DNA of 64,000 nucleotides from Prevotellaceae bacterium. Lineage in GTDB: Bacteria; Bacteroidota; Bacteroidia; Bacteroidales; Paludibacteraceae. Positions 23,529-33,056 of this stretch are shown one piece after another. The notes under the pieces were generated by a model. That model had not been told where the DNA came from and searched no databases. It worked only from the letters and a program-made list of their open reading frames with translations. The stretch lies in the NCBI GenBank assembly GCA_031271465.1, contig JAISVR010000010.1, forward strand, positions 1 to 64,000. Direction: 5' to 3'. How positions within the stretch are numbered: position 1 is the stretch's first letter; each line of letters opens with the position of its first letter. The translations under genes and the position numbers were made by a program.

Positions 23529-25133
23529 TCAATTATTTTTTTGCTTTTCTGTTTTTCGTAATACATTTTCGTACATATCGGGAGTACTCAAAATTTCGAT
23601 TGCTTTTTTACATATTTCGTTTTCAGTGTTGTACACTTGGTAAAACTCGTTGATAGACCACAGGCGGCGAGCAAAAAGGGCTTTGAGCTGTATGGCAAGA
23701 AACTGTTTAGAGCGTTGGAAACCTTCTTGGTCGAATTCCACCTTCTCGTTCTCAGCAGTTTTTACGAGTTGCCGCAAAATACTGTCCGTTACCTCAAAAT
23801 GTGCATCAAATTTTTCAAATGAGGGATATTGTTTTTTCAGTTCCGTTTCATGAGCCTCTATGAATTTGGATGCAAAAGAATTAACAATACCTTTTGCCAC
23901 AATGTTAGTGAGATATTTGGAGGTATAGGAAGTGTCGAGCGGCACAAAAATATCGGGCATGATACCACCTCCGCCATATACGGGTCGTTTCAGTACGAGC
24001 GTTTGCCGGCGCAATGAATCGGGGAAATGAATGCTGTCTTCCTGCATAAGTTCGCCGCGATTGTAACGCTCCACTACATCGTGTCGATAGTTTGACACGC
24101 TTTTGTCTTTATATGGTCGCTGGATACTGCGTCCGGAAGGAGTATAGTAGCGCGAGGTAGTGAGGCGAATTATCGAGCCGTCGCTTAGGTTGATTGGTTG
24201 CTGTACCAAGCCTTTGCCGTAGCTGCGGCGACCTACGATGATACCTCTGTCCCAATCTTGCACTGCACCCGAGAGAATCTCGCTTGCCGAAGCCGAATAT
24301 TCGTCGATGAGTAAAATCAATCGCCCGTTGCGGTATTCGCCTCGCGAGGAAGCAATGTAGTTTGTTTGCTTGTCGTTTCTACCTTTGGTGTAAACAATTA
24401 ACTGTTTGCCTCCGAGGAATTTGTCGGCAAGCTCGATGGCGGTTTGCAGGTAGCCGCCGCCGTTCGATTGCAGGTCGAGGATTAAATCTTTCAAACCTTG
24501 CTTTTGCAATTTACGGAAGGCTGCATCGAACTCTTTTTCGGAAGTAGCACTAAACTTGCTCAATTTTATGTAACCTATTGTAGGCGTAGCCATATACGAG
24601 GCATCAACGCTGTAGAGTGGAATTTTATCGCGGGTAATTTTAAAGTCGATAAGTTCGGGAATGCCTCGGCGCAACACTTTGACAGAAACCGTAGTTCCTT
24701 TCTTCCCGCGGAGGCGTTTCATGATGTCGGTAGTTGTCATTTTTTGACCGGCAATGGACGAATCGTTTACTGCTACGATGCGGTCGCCCGGTAGAATACC
24801 CACGCGTTCCGATGGTCCGTCGGTAATGGTATTTTCCACAAAAAGCGTGTCGTCGAGCATTTGAAACTGCACCCCGATACCTTCGAAATTGCCCACCAGC
24901 GGTTCGTTCATTTTTTTTACTTCTTCTTTGGGAATATACACTGAATGTGGGTCGAGGCTCTCGAGTATTCCTTTGATGGCACTTTCCATCATTTTATCGT
25001 TGTTGATTGTATCGACATACAGTGTTTTGATTTTCATCGAAGCTTCGAGCAGCTTGATAAACTCAAGTTTATTTTGTGAAAATATACTGCTGCTGTACAC
25101 AATAAGCAAGGCGAGAATGATATTTTTTTTCAT
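23529..25133 (-). CDS. S41 family C-terminal processing protease (CtpA-like)
   Basis: 534 residues. A signal peptide (MKKNIILALLIVYSSSIFSQ) exports it to the periplasm. A leading helical region holds GILESLDPHSVYIPKEEV, then a PDZ domain (about 80-165; GIGVQFQML, GILPGDRIVAVN) and the S41 catalytic domain with LDLQSNGGGYLQTA, the nucleophile region DEYSASASEIL (serine) and RRSYGKGLVQ (lysine), completing the Ser/Lys dyad. The remaining 200 residues are a helical extension common in Bacteroidota members. It trims C-termini of exported proteins. A minus-strand -7 box lies at 25224-25231, inside the end of the upstream gene. Confidence 0.92.
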   Translation of the reverse strand: MKKNIILALLIVYSSSIFSQNKLEFIKLLEASMKIKTLYVDTINNDKMMESAIKGILESLDPHSVYIPKEEVKKMNEPLVGNFEGIGVQFQMLDDTLFVENTITDGPSERVGILPGDRIVAVNDSSIAGQKMTTTDIMKRLRGKKGTTVSVKVLRRGIPELIDFKITRDKIPLYSVDASYMATPTIGYIKLSKFSATSEKEFDAAFRKLQKQGLKDLILDLQSNGGGYLQTAIELADKFLGGKQLIVYTKGRNDKQTNYIASSRGEYRNGRLILLIDEYSASASEILSGAVQDWDRGIIVGRRSYGKGLVQQPINLSDGSIIRLTTSRYYTPSGRSIQRPYKDKSVSNYRHDVVERYNRGELMQEDSIHFPDSLRRQTLVLKRPVYGGGGIMPDIFVPLDTSYTSKYLTNIVAKGIVNSFASKFIEAHETELKKQYPSFEKFDAHFEVTDSILRQLVKTAENEKVEFDQEGFQRSKQFLAIQLKALFARRLWSINEFYQVYNTENEICKKAIEILSTPDMYENVLRKTEKQKNN

Positions 25134-25185
25134 AATAAATAAATTTGTATTGTTCTTAGATTCTTAACTTTTAGTATATATTTTT

Positions 25186-26133
25186 TTAAAGTACTCCCAT
25201 TGTTTTCATTATAAAGACGAAAGCAAAGATAGTGAAACATGATGCAGCGGTGGTGAGCACAATGATTTGTGCCGAGAGTTCGCCGTCGCAACCCATGTTT
25301 TCCGACATGATGTAGCTTACCACTGCTGTAGGGGTGGCAAAGAGGCAAAACAGCGCACAGAGTTCCACTCCGCGAAAGCCTATCCAAATAAATATCAGCA
25401 TGGCTACCGCAGGGATAATAATGAGGCGAAATACAGATGCCGATACCACCATGCGTATGTTTTTATGCAGGCTGCGGAAGCGAAATTGCCCGCCCATTAC
25501 AATCAGTGCCAGCGGTGTGGCAATGGCAGCTATATCGGCTATGGGACGGTCGATGAATGGAGGCAGTTCGAGATGAAAAACGCCAAATACGGCTCCCACT
25601 GCGCAGCCGATTATAAGCGGGTTGCGTAGCACATCGACAAGAGATTGCCAACTGAACACGCGGCTTGTGCGATTTTCGGAAAAGTAAGCCAGAATGAGCA
25701 CTGCCGACATGTTGTAAAGTGGAATGGACACCGCCATTACCATTGAGATAGGGCGCATGGCTGCTTCGCCGTATATGCTCATGCCGAGTGGAATGCCGTA
25801 GATAAGAAAATTGCTTCGATAAATGGCTTGTATCATGCTGCCCCGTTGTCCGTTACGCTTTACAAACAGCGGTACAAGCAGGCATGAAAGCACTATCATG
25901 GCGATAATGGTGATAAGGCTTGCCGAAATGAGGTTGCCGTTAATATCGCCGTGGTGAATTGCCGAAAATACATTGCGAAACAAAAGGAACGGCAGTGCAA
26001 ACCGGAATACAAATTTGTTTGCTTCTGTTAAAAAGACGGGTGACAGGATTTTATAGTATGCCCCTGCATAACCTCCGAGCATCAACAGAATCAGTGGAGT
26101 TACTACTTGTACGGAGAAAAAGAAATTATTCAT
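25186..26133 (-). CDS. AEC family (auxin efflux carrier-like) transporter
   Basis: 315 residues with about ten hydrophobic membrane segments in two five-helix halves. The N-terminal half has LLMLGGYAGAYYKILSP and FRFALPFLLFRNVF; the second half has NPLIIGCAVGAVFGVFHLEL and TPLALIVMGGQF, and ATPTAVVSYIMSENMGCDGE near the end, the typical AEC crossover motifs. AEC carriers export or import organic acids and related anions; the substrate here is unknown. A minus-strand -7 box (TACCTTTG) lies at 26183-26190. Confidence 0.88.
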   Translation of the reverse strand: MNNFFFSVQVVTPLILLMLGGYAGAYYKILSPVFLTEANKFVFRFALPFLLFRNVFSAIHHGDINGNLISASLITIIAMIVLSCLLVPLFVKRNGQRGSMIQAIYRSNFLIYGIPLGMSIYGEAAMRPISMVMAVSIPLYNMSAVLILAYFSENRTSRVFSWQSLVDVLRNPLIIGCAVGAVFGVFHLELPPFIDRPIADIAAIATPLALIVMGGQFRFRSLHKNIRMVVSASVFRLIIIPAVAMLIFIWIGFRGVELCALFCLFATPTAVVSYIMSENMGCDGELSAQIIVLTTAASCFTIFAFVFIMKTMGVL

Positions 26134-26182
26134 TCATTTAGTATTAAATAAAAATTGCTGTGTATTTGCCTCGGAGCAGCGG

Positions 26183-26190
26183 CAAAGGTA
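26183..26190 (-). promoter_or_regulatory. -7 box of the AEC transporter gene
   Basis: Reads TACCTTTG on the minus strand, 50 bp upstream of the start codon. Confidence 0.5.
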
Positions 26191-26234
26191 GTATTTTTGA
26201 AAGGAAAAACAGCTATTGCTTTGATATAAAATAA

Positions 26235-26262
26235 GTAGAGACGGTGCGTGCCCGGTCTCTAC
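26235..26262. repeat. GTAGAGAC hairpin repeat, copy 1
   Basis: GTAGAGAC (26235-26242) pairs with GTCTCTAC (26255-26262). The same hairpin family recurs at 26469-26496 and 41570-41597. Confidence 0.7.
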
Positions 26263-26358
26263 AGCAATTTGACATCTACATGACGAAGTTTTTGCATGGT
26301 GGCGAGAAGCTCTTACTGAAATCAAGTTGTGATATATTCTAATATACAGGATAATAAG

Positions 26359-26461
26359 ATGGGTAAGTCGCAGGCAGTTACTTGGGCAAGTCATAGGCAA
26401 TCACTTGGGCAAGTCGTAGGTAGTCGCTTGGGCAAGTGAAAGAACATCACTTGGGCAAGTC
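26359..26461 (+). repeat. 23-bp minisatellite
   Basis: About 4.5 tandem copies; the core TTGGGCAAGT begins at 26382, 26405, 26428 and 26451, exactly 23 bp apart, with a degenerate copy before them. Each core contains the near-palindrome ACTTGGGCAAGT. Confidence 0.85.
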
Positions 26462-26468
26462 TTATTCT

Positions 26469-26496
26469 GTAGAGACGGGGAGCACACCGTCTCTAC
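26469..26496. repeat. GTAGAGACGG hairpin repeat, copy 2
   Basis: GTAGAGACGG (26469-26478) pairs with CCGTCTCTAC (26487-26496), ending on the base before the yigZ stop codon; it may serve as that operon's 3' end. Confidence 0.75.
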
Positions 26497-27087
26497 TTAA
26501 CCTAACCGTAAGCCTTCAATTTTTTGCAATCGCACAAGCATTTGTTCTTCGGAGGCTTTGCGTATTCGGAAATGCAACCGGCAACGCAACCCGAAATCCT
26601 GCTCTATCACTTCGCAGTTTTCATCTTTTATTGCTCGCATTACTTCGTTTACCTGCGGGTAATCAAATTCCACGGTATGTTCTTTTGTTACGATACGCTC
26701 CACAATTTCTCCGTTGCGCAGGGCATCGGCAGCAGCTTCTCGGTAGGCATTTATCAGTCCCGAAGTTCCGAGTTTTACTCCTCCAAAATAACGCACCACG
26801 GCAATAAGTACATTTGTCAGCCGGTGGCTTTGAATTACGCCCAGTATGGGGCGTCCTGCCGTACCCGACGGTTCGCCATCGTCGTTTGCCCGGATCTCAA
26901 CAACTTCCGTTCCAAGCGCATAAGCATAGCAAATATGTCGTGCATCGTGGTACTGTTTGCGTAAATCGAGCAACAGCGATTTGGCTTCGTCGACCGAAGA
27001 CAGGGGATAGGCAAAAGCAGTGAAGCGACTTCCTTTTTCCTTGTATATTCCTTCGCTCGAAGTGTTTATGCTAAGATAGGTGTCCAA
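26497..27087 (-). CDS. YigZ/IMPACT family protein
   Basis: 196 residues. KGSRFTAFAYPLSSVDEAKS near the N-terminus, then DARHICYAYALGTEVVEIRA and NDDGEPSGTAGRPILGVIQS, VRYFGGVKLGTSGLINAYREAA are the defining UPF0029/IMPACT motifs; a DUF1949-like C-terminal domain follows. Homologues associate with ribosomes or translation-factor regulation; the precise function is unclear. Last gene of a minus-strand cluster, 18 bp after the phosphatase-like gene. Confidence 0.93.
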   Translation of the reverse strand: MDTYLSINTSSEGIYKEKGSRFTAFAYPLSSVDEAKSLLLDLRKQYHDARHICYAYALGTEVVEIRANDDGEPSGTAGRPILGVIQSHRLTNVLIAVVRYFGGVKLGTSGLINAYREAAADALRNGEIVERIVTKEHTVEFDYPQVNEVMRAIKDENCEVIEQDFGLRCRLHFRIRKASEEQMLVRLQKIEGLRLG

Positions 27088-27105
27088 TTGTCGAGGCTAT
27101 TTATT

Positions 27106-28701
27106 TCACTCCACAATATCCTGTAGTGCTTGCCCCAAATTGGCGTCGGGGTAATTAAGGTGGAGAATATTACAGATAGTTGGAGCAATATCGAGGGCGG
27201 AAAAAGCTTGCTTGATAAGCTGTCGTTTCACTTTCCAGCCGCTGATAATAAATGGAGCATGATTGTTGATGCGGGTTGATAATCCTACCTTCACGCTTTC
27301 GTTGGGTACCGATACCCAGCCGGGTTGCATGTATAGAATGATGTCGCCTCCGTGGGCTCGGTTGTACGAATTGCGTATCTGCTGCATGCGGTCGTTGCTG
27401 CAATCAACCCTGTCCATCTCTTCGGCGGTAAATGCCATTTGCACCCCTTGAAAGCGCACCATGAAATCGCTTATTTTACGGGTTACTTCCTGTACATTCA
27501 AGTTGCGTTTTTCTATTTCCGATTTGTTGAGAAAAAGCTGGTGGTTGGCGTAGCTGTGTATGAAATCGCCCTGACCATAGGTAGCCATAAGGTGCGAATT
27601 GAGCAATGCCAGCGAACGGTCTGCCACGAAATAGCCCGACGGAATACCATACATCTTTAAAAAATCGGGCGAAACATATTCGCTTTGCGGTGCATAAACA
27701 ACATACATTACATTCGAGTTGCCGCATTTTTTATTGATGGCATCAATCAGTTCGGCAAGGTCTTGGTCTACACGAAGGTAAAGATCTTCGGTTTCGGCGG
27801 TGAGCACGCCCGTACTGGCTTGGTTGAATCCGCGTACGGTGAATTGCAGGTTGAGCATATCGGGCGTTTCGTCAATCCCGATGTAGTCGTCTTTCAGCGC
27901 GGCAAGAGCCAAATCTTTCACCATGGTGTTGGCAACGGGCGACTGTTTTAAGCGTTCGAAAGGATAGTCCTTGTTGGACGATTCGAACGGATGAGCAAAA
28001 AACGCGCTTGCCTGATTTTGTGCCGAAATCGTTTTGTATTGCGAACCGATATAAAGGTTTGTCCAGTTACGATTTACATTTTCCTGCGCCGGGTTTTCGC
28101 TATTCATCTTGCTTGCCCATTGCGGTAACAGTGAAGTATAGTAATTGGTGCTTGCCCAAGTACCCTGCCGGTCGTCTATCCATACGGTGGCATTTCCTCC
28201 GTGTCCTGCCATAATCACAGCTTCATTGGCATTGATGGCAATGGTTATCACTTTTGCTTTACCCATTGTATTGAGTTTCAATTCATCAACAAAAGTGCTC
28301 GACAGAAAATTGACGGGCGAGATTTTTACATCTGTCCCGATTCCTTTTCGTTCTTTATCATAGAGATAAGAATAATAGCGATTCGATGCCGGTTCCCAGT
28401 AAGTATCGCCGCAAATACTGTGGTCGGCAGGCATTGAGCCTGAATATACGCTGGCATAATCTGCCGCATTGCCTACATTGCGGTAGGGATAATTCATATT
28501 GCGACAGTAGCTTCCATCGTTTATCAAGCGACGAAATCCTCCCTCGCTCAATCCGTTCCACAGCATAGTAAGATAGTCCGACCGAAGTCCGTCGATAGCA
28601 ATTGTTACAACAAGGCGGGGGCGTTCGTTTACTTCATGTTTTTGTGCCGAAATACTGCCAAACAAACAAGCAAACAAGATACATATAGAAAGTTTCTTCA
28701 T
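27106..28701 (-). CDS. Alkaline-phosphatase superfamily (PafA-like) protein, active site apparently degenerate
   Basis: 531 residues with a signal peptide (MKKLSICILFACLFGSISAQ). The fold markers are there: LVVTIAIDGLRSDYLTMLW (first metal aspartate), ASVYSGSMPADHSICGDTYW, and a C-terminal NNHAPFIISGWKVKRQ with a histidine. However, where PafA-type enzymes have a threonine nucleophile in a TGPGH-like segment, this reads GNAADY. The D-x-x-x-H metal motif region reads LQFTVRGFNQ, and the usual D-H pair region reads VVYAPQSEYV. By eye, several catalytic or metal ligands are missing. It may be a pseudo-enzyme with a binding role in the periplasm. Six bases from the Lnb-like gene. Confidence 0.75.
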   Translation of the reverse strand: MKKLSICILFACLFGSISAQKHEVNERPRLVVTIAIDGLRSDYLTMLWNGLSEGGFRRLINDGSYCRNMNYPYRNVGNAADYASVYSGSMPADHSICGDTYWEPASNRYYSYLYDKERKGIGTDVKISPVNFLSSTFVDELKLNTMGKAKVITIAINANEAVIMAGHGGNATVWIDDRQGTWASTNYYTSLLPQWASKMNSENPAQENVNRNWTNLYIGSQYKTISAQNQASAFFAHPFESSNKDYPFERLKQSPVANTMVKDLALAALKDDYIGIDETPDMLNLQFTVRGFNQASTGVLTAETEDLYLRVDQDLAELIDAINKKCGNSNVMYVVYAPQSEYVSPDFLKMYGIPSGYFVADRSLALLNSHLMATYGQGDFIHSYANHQLFLNKSEIEKRNLNVQEVTRKISDFMVRFQGVQMAFTAEEMDRVDCSNDRMQQIRNSYNRAHGGDIILYMQPGWVSVPNESVKVGLSTRINNHAPFIISGWKVKRQLIKQAFSALDIAPTICNILHLNYPDANLGQALQDIVE

Positions 28702-28707
28702 ACTTTG

Positions 28708-29895
28708 TTAATTGTTCAAATCTTTTTCATCTTGCAAGTGGGTAAACAATTCCTGTAAACGAATGAATTGTATTGCACGGATAAGTATTGCGAGCATAAG
28801 CGGCAAAAAGGCAAGATTGAATTTTTGAGGTAAAAAGAGAAATCCGCTGAGAGCAAGCAAAATAGCCAATGCGTTGAGTATTTGGTACCAAACCAGGATT
28901 TTATACAATCTACGGAAAGGTAACAGCAATACAAACAGCAGATGTAGGGGTTGTATCCACAACAAATTGTAATTGGGCGACACCAAAGGGTGCAGCGAGA
29001 AATTGGCGAGATAAAAAAGAATTACGCCTAATATTCCGGCAGCTGAAAACAGCAACATGTCGAGCCACAATAATCGACGGCTACTAAAAAAGAAACTCAG
29101 CAAAAATACCACGATCATAAACAGGAACGATACCAGTAGCGGCGACAGGTAGGGTGTATCCGTTTCTTTCTCGGGTAAATCTACCACGGTGGTTTTCTCC
29201 GTTACTACTGCTGTTCCGTTGCTTTGGCGCGCGATTTGCAGGTAATTCATCAATTCTATGGGGAGAAACATGCGTTCGCGAGGCGTAGCTACTACATCGG
29301 CAGGGCTTCCGATAAGGAAATCGATCCCAAATTTTTCCCACGAATCTTTGCCGACATACTGTCCAATCAAATCGCGGAAAGTTTCGGTTTCCGGGTGTTC
29401 GCTGCGATAATCAATCTGTCCGCCAAAAACCTGTTCAATCATGTCGCGCGGACGAGTAGCACAGTTGTCGTAAATAAAATTATAACGGTAAAATCTGTTT
29501 TCTGGAAGATAATTGGTCATCAGCGCGTCAAAAATCTGCTGTTTCCCTTCCTGCGTGAGGTTGAGCGTTTGTTCCCAAACAGGAATTTCGCGTTCGCGGT
29601 AGCGCATCACGAAATCGACGGTAAAATCAATTCCCAATTGATAGTCGGTAAGTCCTTTCACAAATTTCATGTAGAAATTCGGTGTATTGAAATTGAACAT
29701 ACCGTAGTTATATACCACATCAATATCCAAGGCAGGGTCGGAAACACGAATAGCGGTGTGCCCAAACTGTGCATACAATTCGTTCCCTTTGCCGCAAGTG
29801 AGCAAACTTACCTGTGCTTTGTCCGACAAGCGTTCGGCAGTCGCATTGCCTATTGTCCACAACGAAATAAAAATGAAAATAAACAGTTTTCTCAT
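28708..29895 (-). CDS. DUF4105 / Lnb-like membrane protein
   Basis: 395 residues. A signal peptide (ending near NATAE) precedes a periplasmic papain-like domain with ELYAQFGHTAIRVSDP (histidine near 46) and YNFIYDNCATRPRDMIEQVF (cysteine near 144), the paired residues of the DUF4105 family. After about residue 245 come five hydrophobic segments, such as LLVSFLFMIVVFLLSFFFS and LLFVLLLPFRRLYK. The N-terminal domain is now linked to Lnb, a lipoprotein N-acylation enzyme of Bacteroides. I infer a similar membrane acyltransferase role; the family link is solid, the exact reaction is not shown by sequence. Confidence 0.82.
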   Translation of the reverse strand: MRKLFIFIFISLWTIGNATAERLSDKAQVSLLTCGKGNELYAQFGHTAIRVSDPALDIDVVYNYGMFNFNTPNFYMKFVKGLTDYQLGIDFTVDFVMRYREREIPVWEQTLNLTQEGKQQIFDALMTNYLPENRFYRYNFIYDNCATRPRDMIEQVFGGQIDYRSEHPETETFRDLIGQYVGKDSWEKFGIDFLIGSPADVVATPRERMFLPIELMNYLQIARQSNGTAVVTEKTTVVDLPEKETDTPYLSPLLVSFLFMIVVFLLSFFFSSRRLLWLDMLLFSAAGILGVILFYLANFSLHPLVSPNYNLLWIQPLHLLFVLLLPFRRLYKILVWYQILNALAILLALSGFLFLPQKFNLAFLPLMLAILIRAIQFIRLQELFTHLQDEKDLNN

Positions 29896-29935
29896 TGTCG
29901 TGGTATTCTTTTACATTATAGTTACGAGAAAGAAA

Positions 29936-30337
29936 TTAATCTTCTTTATTTTTTTCTTCGCTCACAATAAATTCGGAAAGAGCAGCTTTTTCGCTGTTAC
30001 CCATATCGCAAGTGCCACAAAACACAGCTTCGGGTTCAATAATCAATACTTTGGTTTTGATATCGCCTCGCACATTTGCGGTCGATTTGAGAGAAAGCGT
30101 ATCGGTTACCACAATATTCCCTTTCAAATTCCCCATTATATCGGCGTTGTTGCATTCGATATCGCCTATGATTTCTCCTTTCGGACCGATAACCACGCGC
30201 CCCGAGCACTGTATTTTTCCTTCTACCGTTCCGTCAACTCTGAAATCGCTGTCGGAAACAATATTTCCTTTTAGCAAACTGCCACCGGCAAGCACATTGT
30301 GCGCCAATCCGGTGTTGGGTGTTATTTCTTTCGCCAT
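29936..30337 (-). CDS. Bactofilin
   Basis: 133 residues. The central 100 residues are a bactofilin beta-helix with repeated short strands: GSLLKGNIVSDSDFRVDGTV, EGKIQCSGRVVIGPKGEIIG, then DIECNNADIMGNLKGNI. Bactofilins polymerise without nucleotide into filaments that organise cell shape and wall enzymes on the inner membrane. Ends with a charged tail (EEKNKED). Sits in the cluster 11 bp after ribH. Confidence 0.94.
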   Translation of the reverse strand: MAKEITPNTGLAHNVLAGGSLLKGNIVSDSDFRVDGTVEGKIQCSGRVVIGPKGEIIGDIECNNADIMGNLKGNIVVTDTLSLKSTANVRGDIKTKVLIIEPEAVFCGTCDMGNSEKAALSEFIVSEEKNKED

Positions 30338-30348
30338 TATTGTTTTGT

Positions 30349-30843
30349 TTAATCGTTTATCTTTTTAACTAAGTCTACCATTTTTATTGCCGTTACGGCA
30401 GCTTCGTCGCCTTTGTTTCCGTGTTTTCCACCAGCCCGGTCGATAGATTGCTGCATCGTGTCGTTGGTCAATACTCCAAAAATAAAAGGAATATCGTAAC
30501 GCATATTTAATTCGACAAAACCTTGCGTTACTCCTTGCGAAATAAAATCGAAATGTGGCGTTTCGCCCCGAATAATACAGCCCAAACCGATTACGGCATC
30601 TACTTTTGTATGCTCGGCAAGAAGTTTTGCACCAAATGTGAGTTCGAAAGCCCCCGGCACAGAATGTATTGAGATGTTTTTATCCGTTGCACCGTGTTTT
30701 TTCAGAGTATCTACCGCGCCTTGCAACAACGCATTGGTTATTTCGTCGTTCCACTCGGATACTACGATACCAAATCGCATATCCGAAGCATTGGGTACAC
30801 TGTTTGCATCGTAGCTCGAAAGGTTTTGATACTGTGTTGCCAT
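30349..30843 (-). CDS. ribH: 6,7-dimethyl-8-ribityllumazine synthase
   Basis: 164 residues. [55 protein letters not shown] and [20 protein letters not shown] are diagnostic of lumazine synthase, including the histidine in the ETPHF segment. It condenses 5-amino-6-ribitylamino-uracil with dihydroxybutanone phosphate in riboflavin synthesis and forms 60-mer or pentamer shells in the cytosol. Its ATG overlaps the TPR gene stop. No other rib gene is nearby and no FMN riboswitch is seen upstream. Confidence 0.96.
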   Translation of the reverse strand: MATQYQNLSSYDANSVPNASDMRFGIVVSEWNDEITNALLQGAVDTLKKHGATDKNISIHSVPGAFELTFGAKLLAEHTKVDAVIGLGCIIRGETPHFDFISQGVTQGFVELNMRYDIPFIFGVLTNDTMQQSIDRAGGKHGNKGDEAAVTAIKMVDLVKKIND

Positions 30844-31532
30844 TATTTTTTCAAGTTGGCGCGTTCAATATATTTGTCTATATCTTGCGCTTCGGCACTT
30901 TGGAAATACTTGTCTTTAATCTCGGTATAAAGTTCTACGGCTTTGCTTGTTTCACCTTTGCTTTCAAGAATAAGTCCTGCTTTTTTCAAAAACAAGGGAC
31001 TGAAAGCGATGTTGTCCGTTTGGTAGGCTTTTTTGTAGTAGGCGAGAGCTTCGTCGGTATTGTTGAGTTCGGCGTATGCATCGCCAATCAAACCGTTGAG
31101 CACGGGACTTACATTAATATCGCCGTTGCCGTCGAAATCTTTCAAGTAGCCGATAGCCTGCTCGTATTCGCCGAGTTTGTAGGCACTGATTCCGGCGTAG
31201 GCGTATGCCATGTTTGCAGCTTTAGTGCTGCCGTAATTTTCGATAATGCGTTTGAATCCGAGGTAATCCACTCCGTCGCCGTTTATAGCTAATCGGAACG
31301 AGTCGGTAGCAAAATAGCGTTCGCCTTTGGTAATTTGGTCTTGCGCTTCCAATTCGCGCGGAGACGAATAAAAGCGGTTGAACAAAATAACGCCGCATAC
31401 AATCACTACGATAGCCACTACGCCGTAAATAAGCTGTTTTTGGTATTTTTCAATAAACATTTCTGTGCGGCTGATAGCTACCTCGATGTTTTCGCCGATA
31501 CCTGTCGGATGGGTGGTATTCTTTTTTGACAT
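30843..31532 (-). CDS. Tetratricopeptide-repeat membrane-anchored protein (YfgM-like)
   Basis: 229 residues. One N-terminal membrane segment ([20 protein letters not shown], about 35-54) anchors a TPR domain, with repeats such as [20 protein letters not shown] and [20 protein letters not shown]. The N-terminal 30 residues are cytosolic. This resembles YfgM/TPR_21 proteins that work near the Sec translocon and periplasmic chaperones. First gene of the six-gene minus-strand cluster down to yigZ; a minus-strand -7 box lies at 31580-31587. Confidence 0.85.
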   Translation of the reverse strand: MSKKNTTHPTGIGENIEVAISRTEMFIEKYQKQLIYGVVAIVVIVCGVILFNRFYSSPRELEAQDQITKGERYFATDSFRLAINGDGVDYLGFKRIIENYGSTKAANMAYAYAGISAYKLGEYEQAIGYLKDFDGNGDINVSPVLNGLIGDAYAELNNTDEALAYYKKAYQTDNIAFSPLFLKKAGLILESKGETSKAVELYTEIKDKYFQSAEAQDIDKYIERANLKK

Positions 31533-31579
31533 AAAACTGATATTTTTTTAGAATTCTTGTAAATTAAATTTTCGGAGGG

Positions 31580-31587
31580 CAAAAATA
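31580..31587 (-). promoter_or_regulatory. -7 box of the TPR-ribH-bactofilin cluster
   Basis: Reads TATTTTTG on the minus strand, 48 bp upstream of the TPR gene start. Confidence 0.5.
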
Positions 31588-31694
31588 TACTTTTCCTGTG
31601 TATAAAAGAAATATTTGTGTGTTTTTTTGTTTTAAGTTGTAACTCTCGGTCTAATTTTCACTGCATCGTATCCTGCAATTCTGATAAAAATACT

Positions 31695-31702
31695 TACCTT
31701 TG
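31695..31702 (+). promoter_or_regulatory. -7 box of tyrS
   Basis: TACCTTTG matches TAnnTTTG and ends 27 bp before the tyrS ATG. Confidence 0.55.
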
Positions 31703-31729
31703 CCGCCCTCAAACAGTAAATAAACGAAG

Positions 31730-33022
31730 ATGAATTTTGTAGAAGAACTCGAATGGCGCGGCATGGTGCATAGTACTATGCCCGGAACACAGGAACAACT
31801 CAAAAAGGAAATGACTTCGGCGTATGTAGGCATTGATCCTACGGCAGATTCGCTGCATATAGGACACTTGGTAAGCGTGATGATGCTTCGTCATTTTCAG
31901 CGTGCGGGACATCGCCCGATAGCTCTTGTAGGAGGGGCAACGGGCATGATTGGTGACCCTTCGGGTAAATCGCAGGAGCGAAACCTGTTGAACGAAGAAA
32001 CGCTTCGTCGCAATCAGGAGGCAATCAAAGCGCAATTGGCTCGTTTTCTCGATTTTACAAGCGATGCGCCCAACGCTGCTTTGCTGGTAAATAATTACGA
32101 TTGGATGAAAGAATTTTCTTTCCTCGATTTTATTCGCGATGTGGGTAAACACATCACGGTTAACTACATGATGGCAAAAGACAGTGTGAAAAAACGCATT
32201 TCGGGCGAGGCTTCCGACGGTATGTCGTTTACCGAATTTACTTACCAACTTGTGCAGGCTTACGATTTCTTGTTTTTATACGAAAACTATAACTGCAAAC
32301 TCCAAATGGGTGGTAGCGACCAATGGGGAAATATCACCACGGGAACGGAATTGATACGCCGCAAGGCAGGAGGGGAGGCGTTTGCGCTCACCTGTCCACT
32401 CATTACGAAAGCCGATGGCGGAAAATTCGGCAAAACCGAAAGCGGTAATGTATGGCTGGACAAACGCTACACTTCGCCGTATAAGTTTTATCAATTCTGG
32501 CTCAATGTGAGCGACGAGGATGCCGAGAAATACATCAAGATTTTTACTTTCCTTTCCAAAGAAGAAATCGAAGCGTTGGTTGCCGAACAAAATGAAGCTC
32601 CGCATTTGCGTCCGTTGCAAAAAGCGTTGGCAAAAGAAATCACCATTATGGTGCATTCCGAAGAGGACTATAAGGCAGCGGTTGAGGCTTCCGGTATTTT
32701 GTTTGGAAACGCTACTTCCGAAGCCCTGAAAAAATTAGATGAAGAAACATTGTTATCTGTTTTTGAAGGCGTTCCGCAATTTGAAATTTCGAAGAGCGAG
32801 ATTGAGGCAGGAGTAAAAGCCGTTGATTTATTTACCGAAAAAACAGCCGTGTTTCCTTCAAAAGGCGAATTGCGAAAAATGTTTCAAGCAAACGGATTTT
32901 CGTTGAATAAAGATAAATTTACAGATACGGAAGCCGTTATCACTTCCGAAAACTTGATTTCGGGCAAATATCTGTTGGCACAAAAAGGAAAAAAGAACTA
33001 TTTTTTGTTGATAGTTAAGTAA
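31730..33022 (+). CDS. tyrS: Tyrosyl-tRNA synthetase
   Basis: 430 residues. The class I HIGH motif is [13 protein letters not shown], tyrosine-pocket residues lie in [15 protein letters not shown], and the KMSKS loop is [13 protein letters not shown] (KFGKT variant). The last 70 residues form an S4 RNA-binding domain ([19 protein letters not shown]). It charges tRNA-Tyr. The protein is full-length. lpxI follows 34 bp after the stop, so some read-through coupling is possible. Confidence 0.97.
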   Translation: MNFVEELEWRGMVHSTMPGTQEQLKKEMTSAYVGIDPTADSLHIGHLVSVMMLRHFQRAGHRPIALVGGATGMIGDPSGKSQERNLLNEETLRRNQEAIKAQLARFLDFTSDAPNAALLVNNYDWMKEFSFLDFIRDVGKHITVNYMMAKDSVKKRISGEASDGMSFTEFTYQLVQAYDFLFLYENYNCKLQMGGSDQWGNITTGTELIRRKAGGEAFALTCPLITKADGGKFGKTESGNVWLDKRYTSPYKFYQFWLNVSDEDAEKYIKIFTFLSKEEIEALVAEQNEAPHLRPLQKALAKEITIMVHSEEDYKAAVEASGILFGNATSEALKKLDEETLLSVFEGVPQFEISKSEIEAGVKAVDLFTEKTAVFPSKGELRKMFQANGFSLNKDKFTDTEAVITSENLISGKYLLAQKGKKNYFLLIVK

Positions 33023-33056
33023 TTTGCAGTCGATAAATTTGAAAATACATACTCCC

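Noticed and set aside
26359..26461. Short CRISPR array
   Set aside because: Units are 23 bp with no distinct spacers, and no cas genes are nearby; it is a minisatellite.
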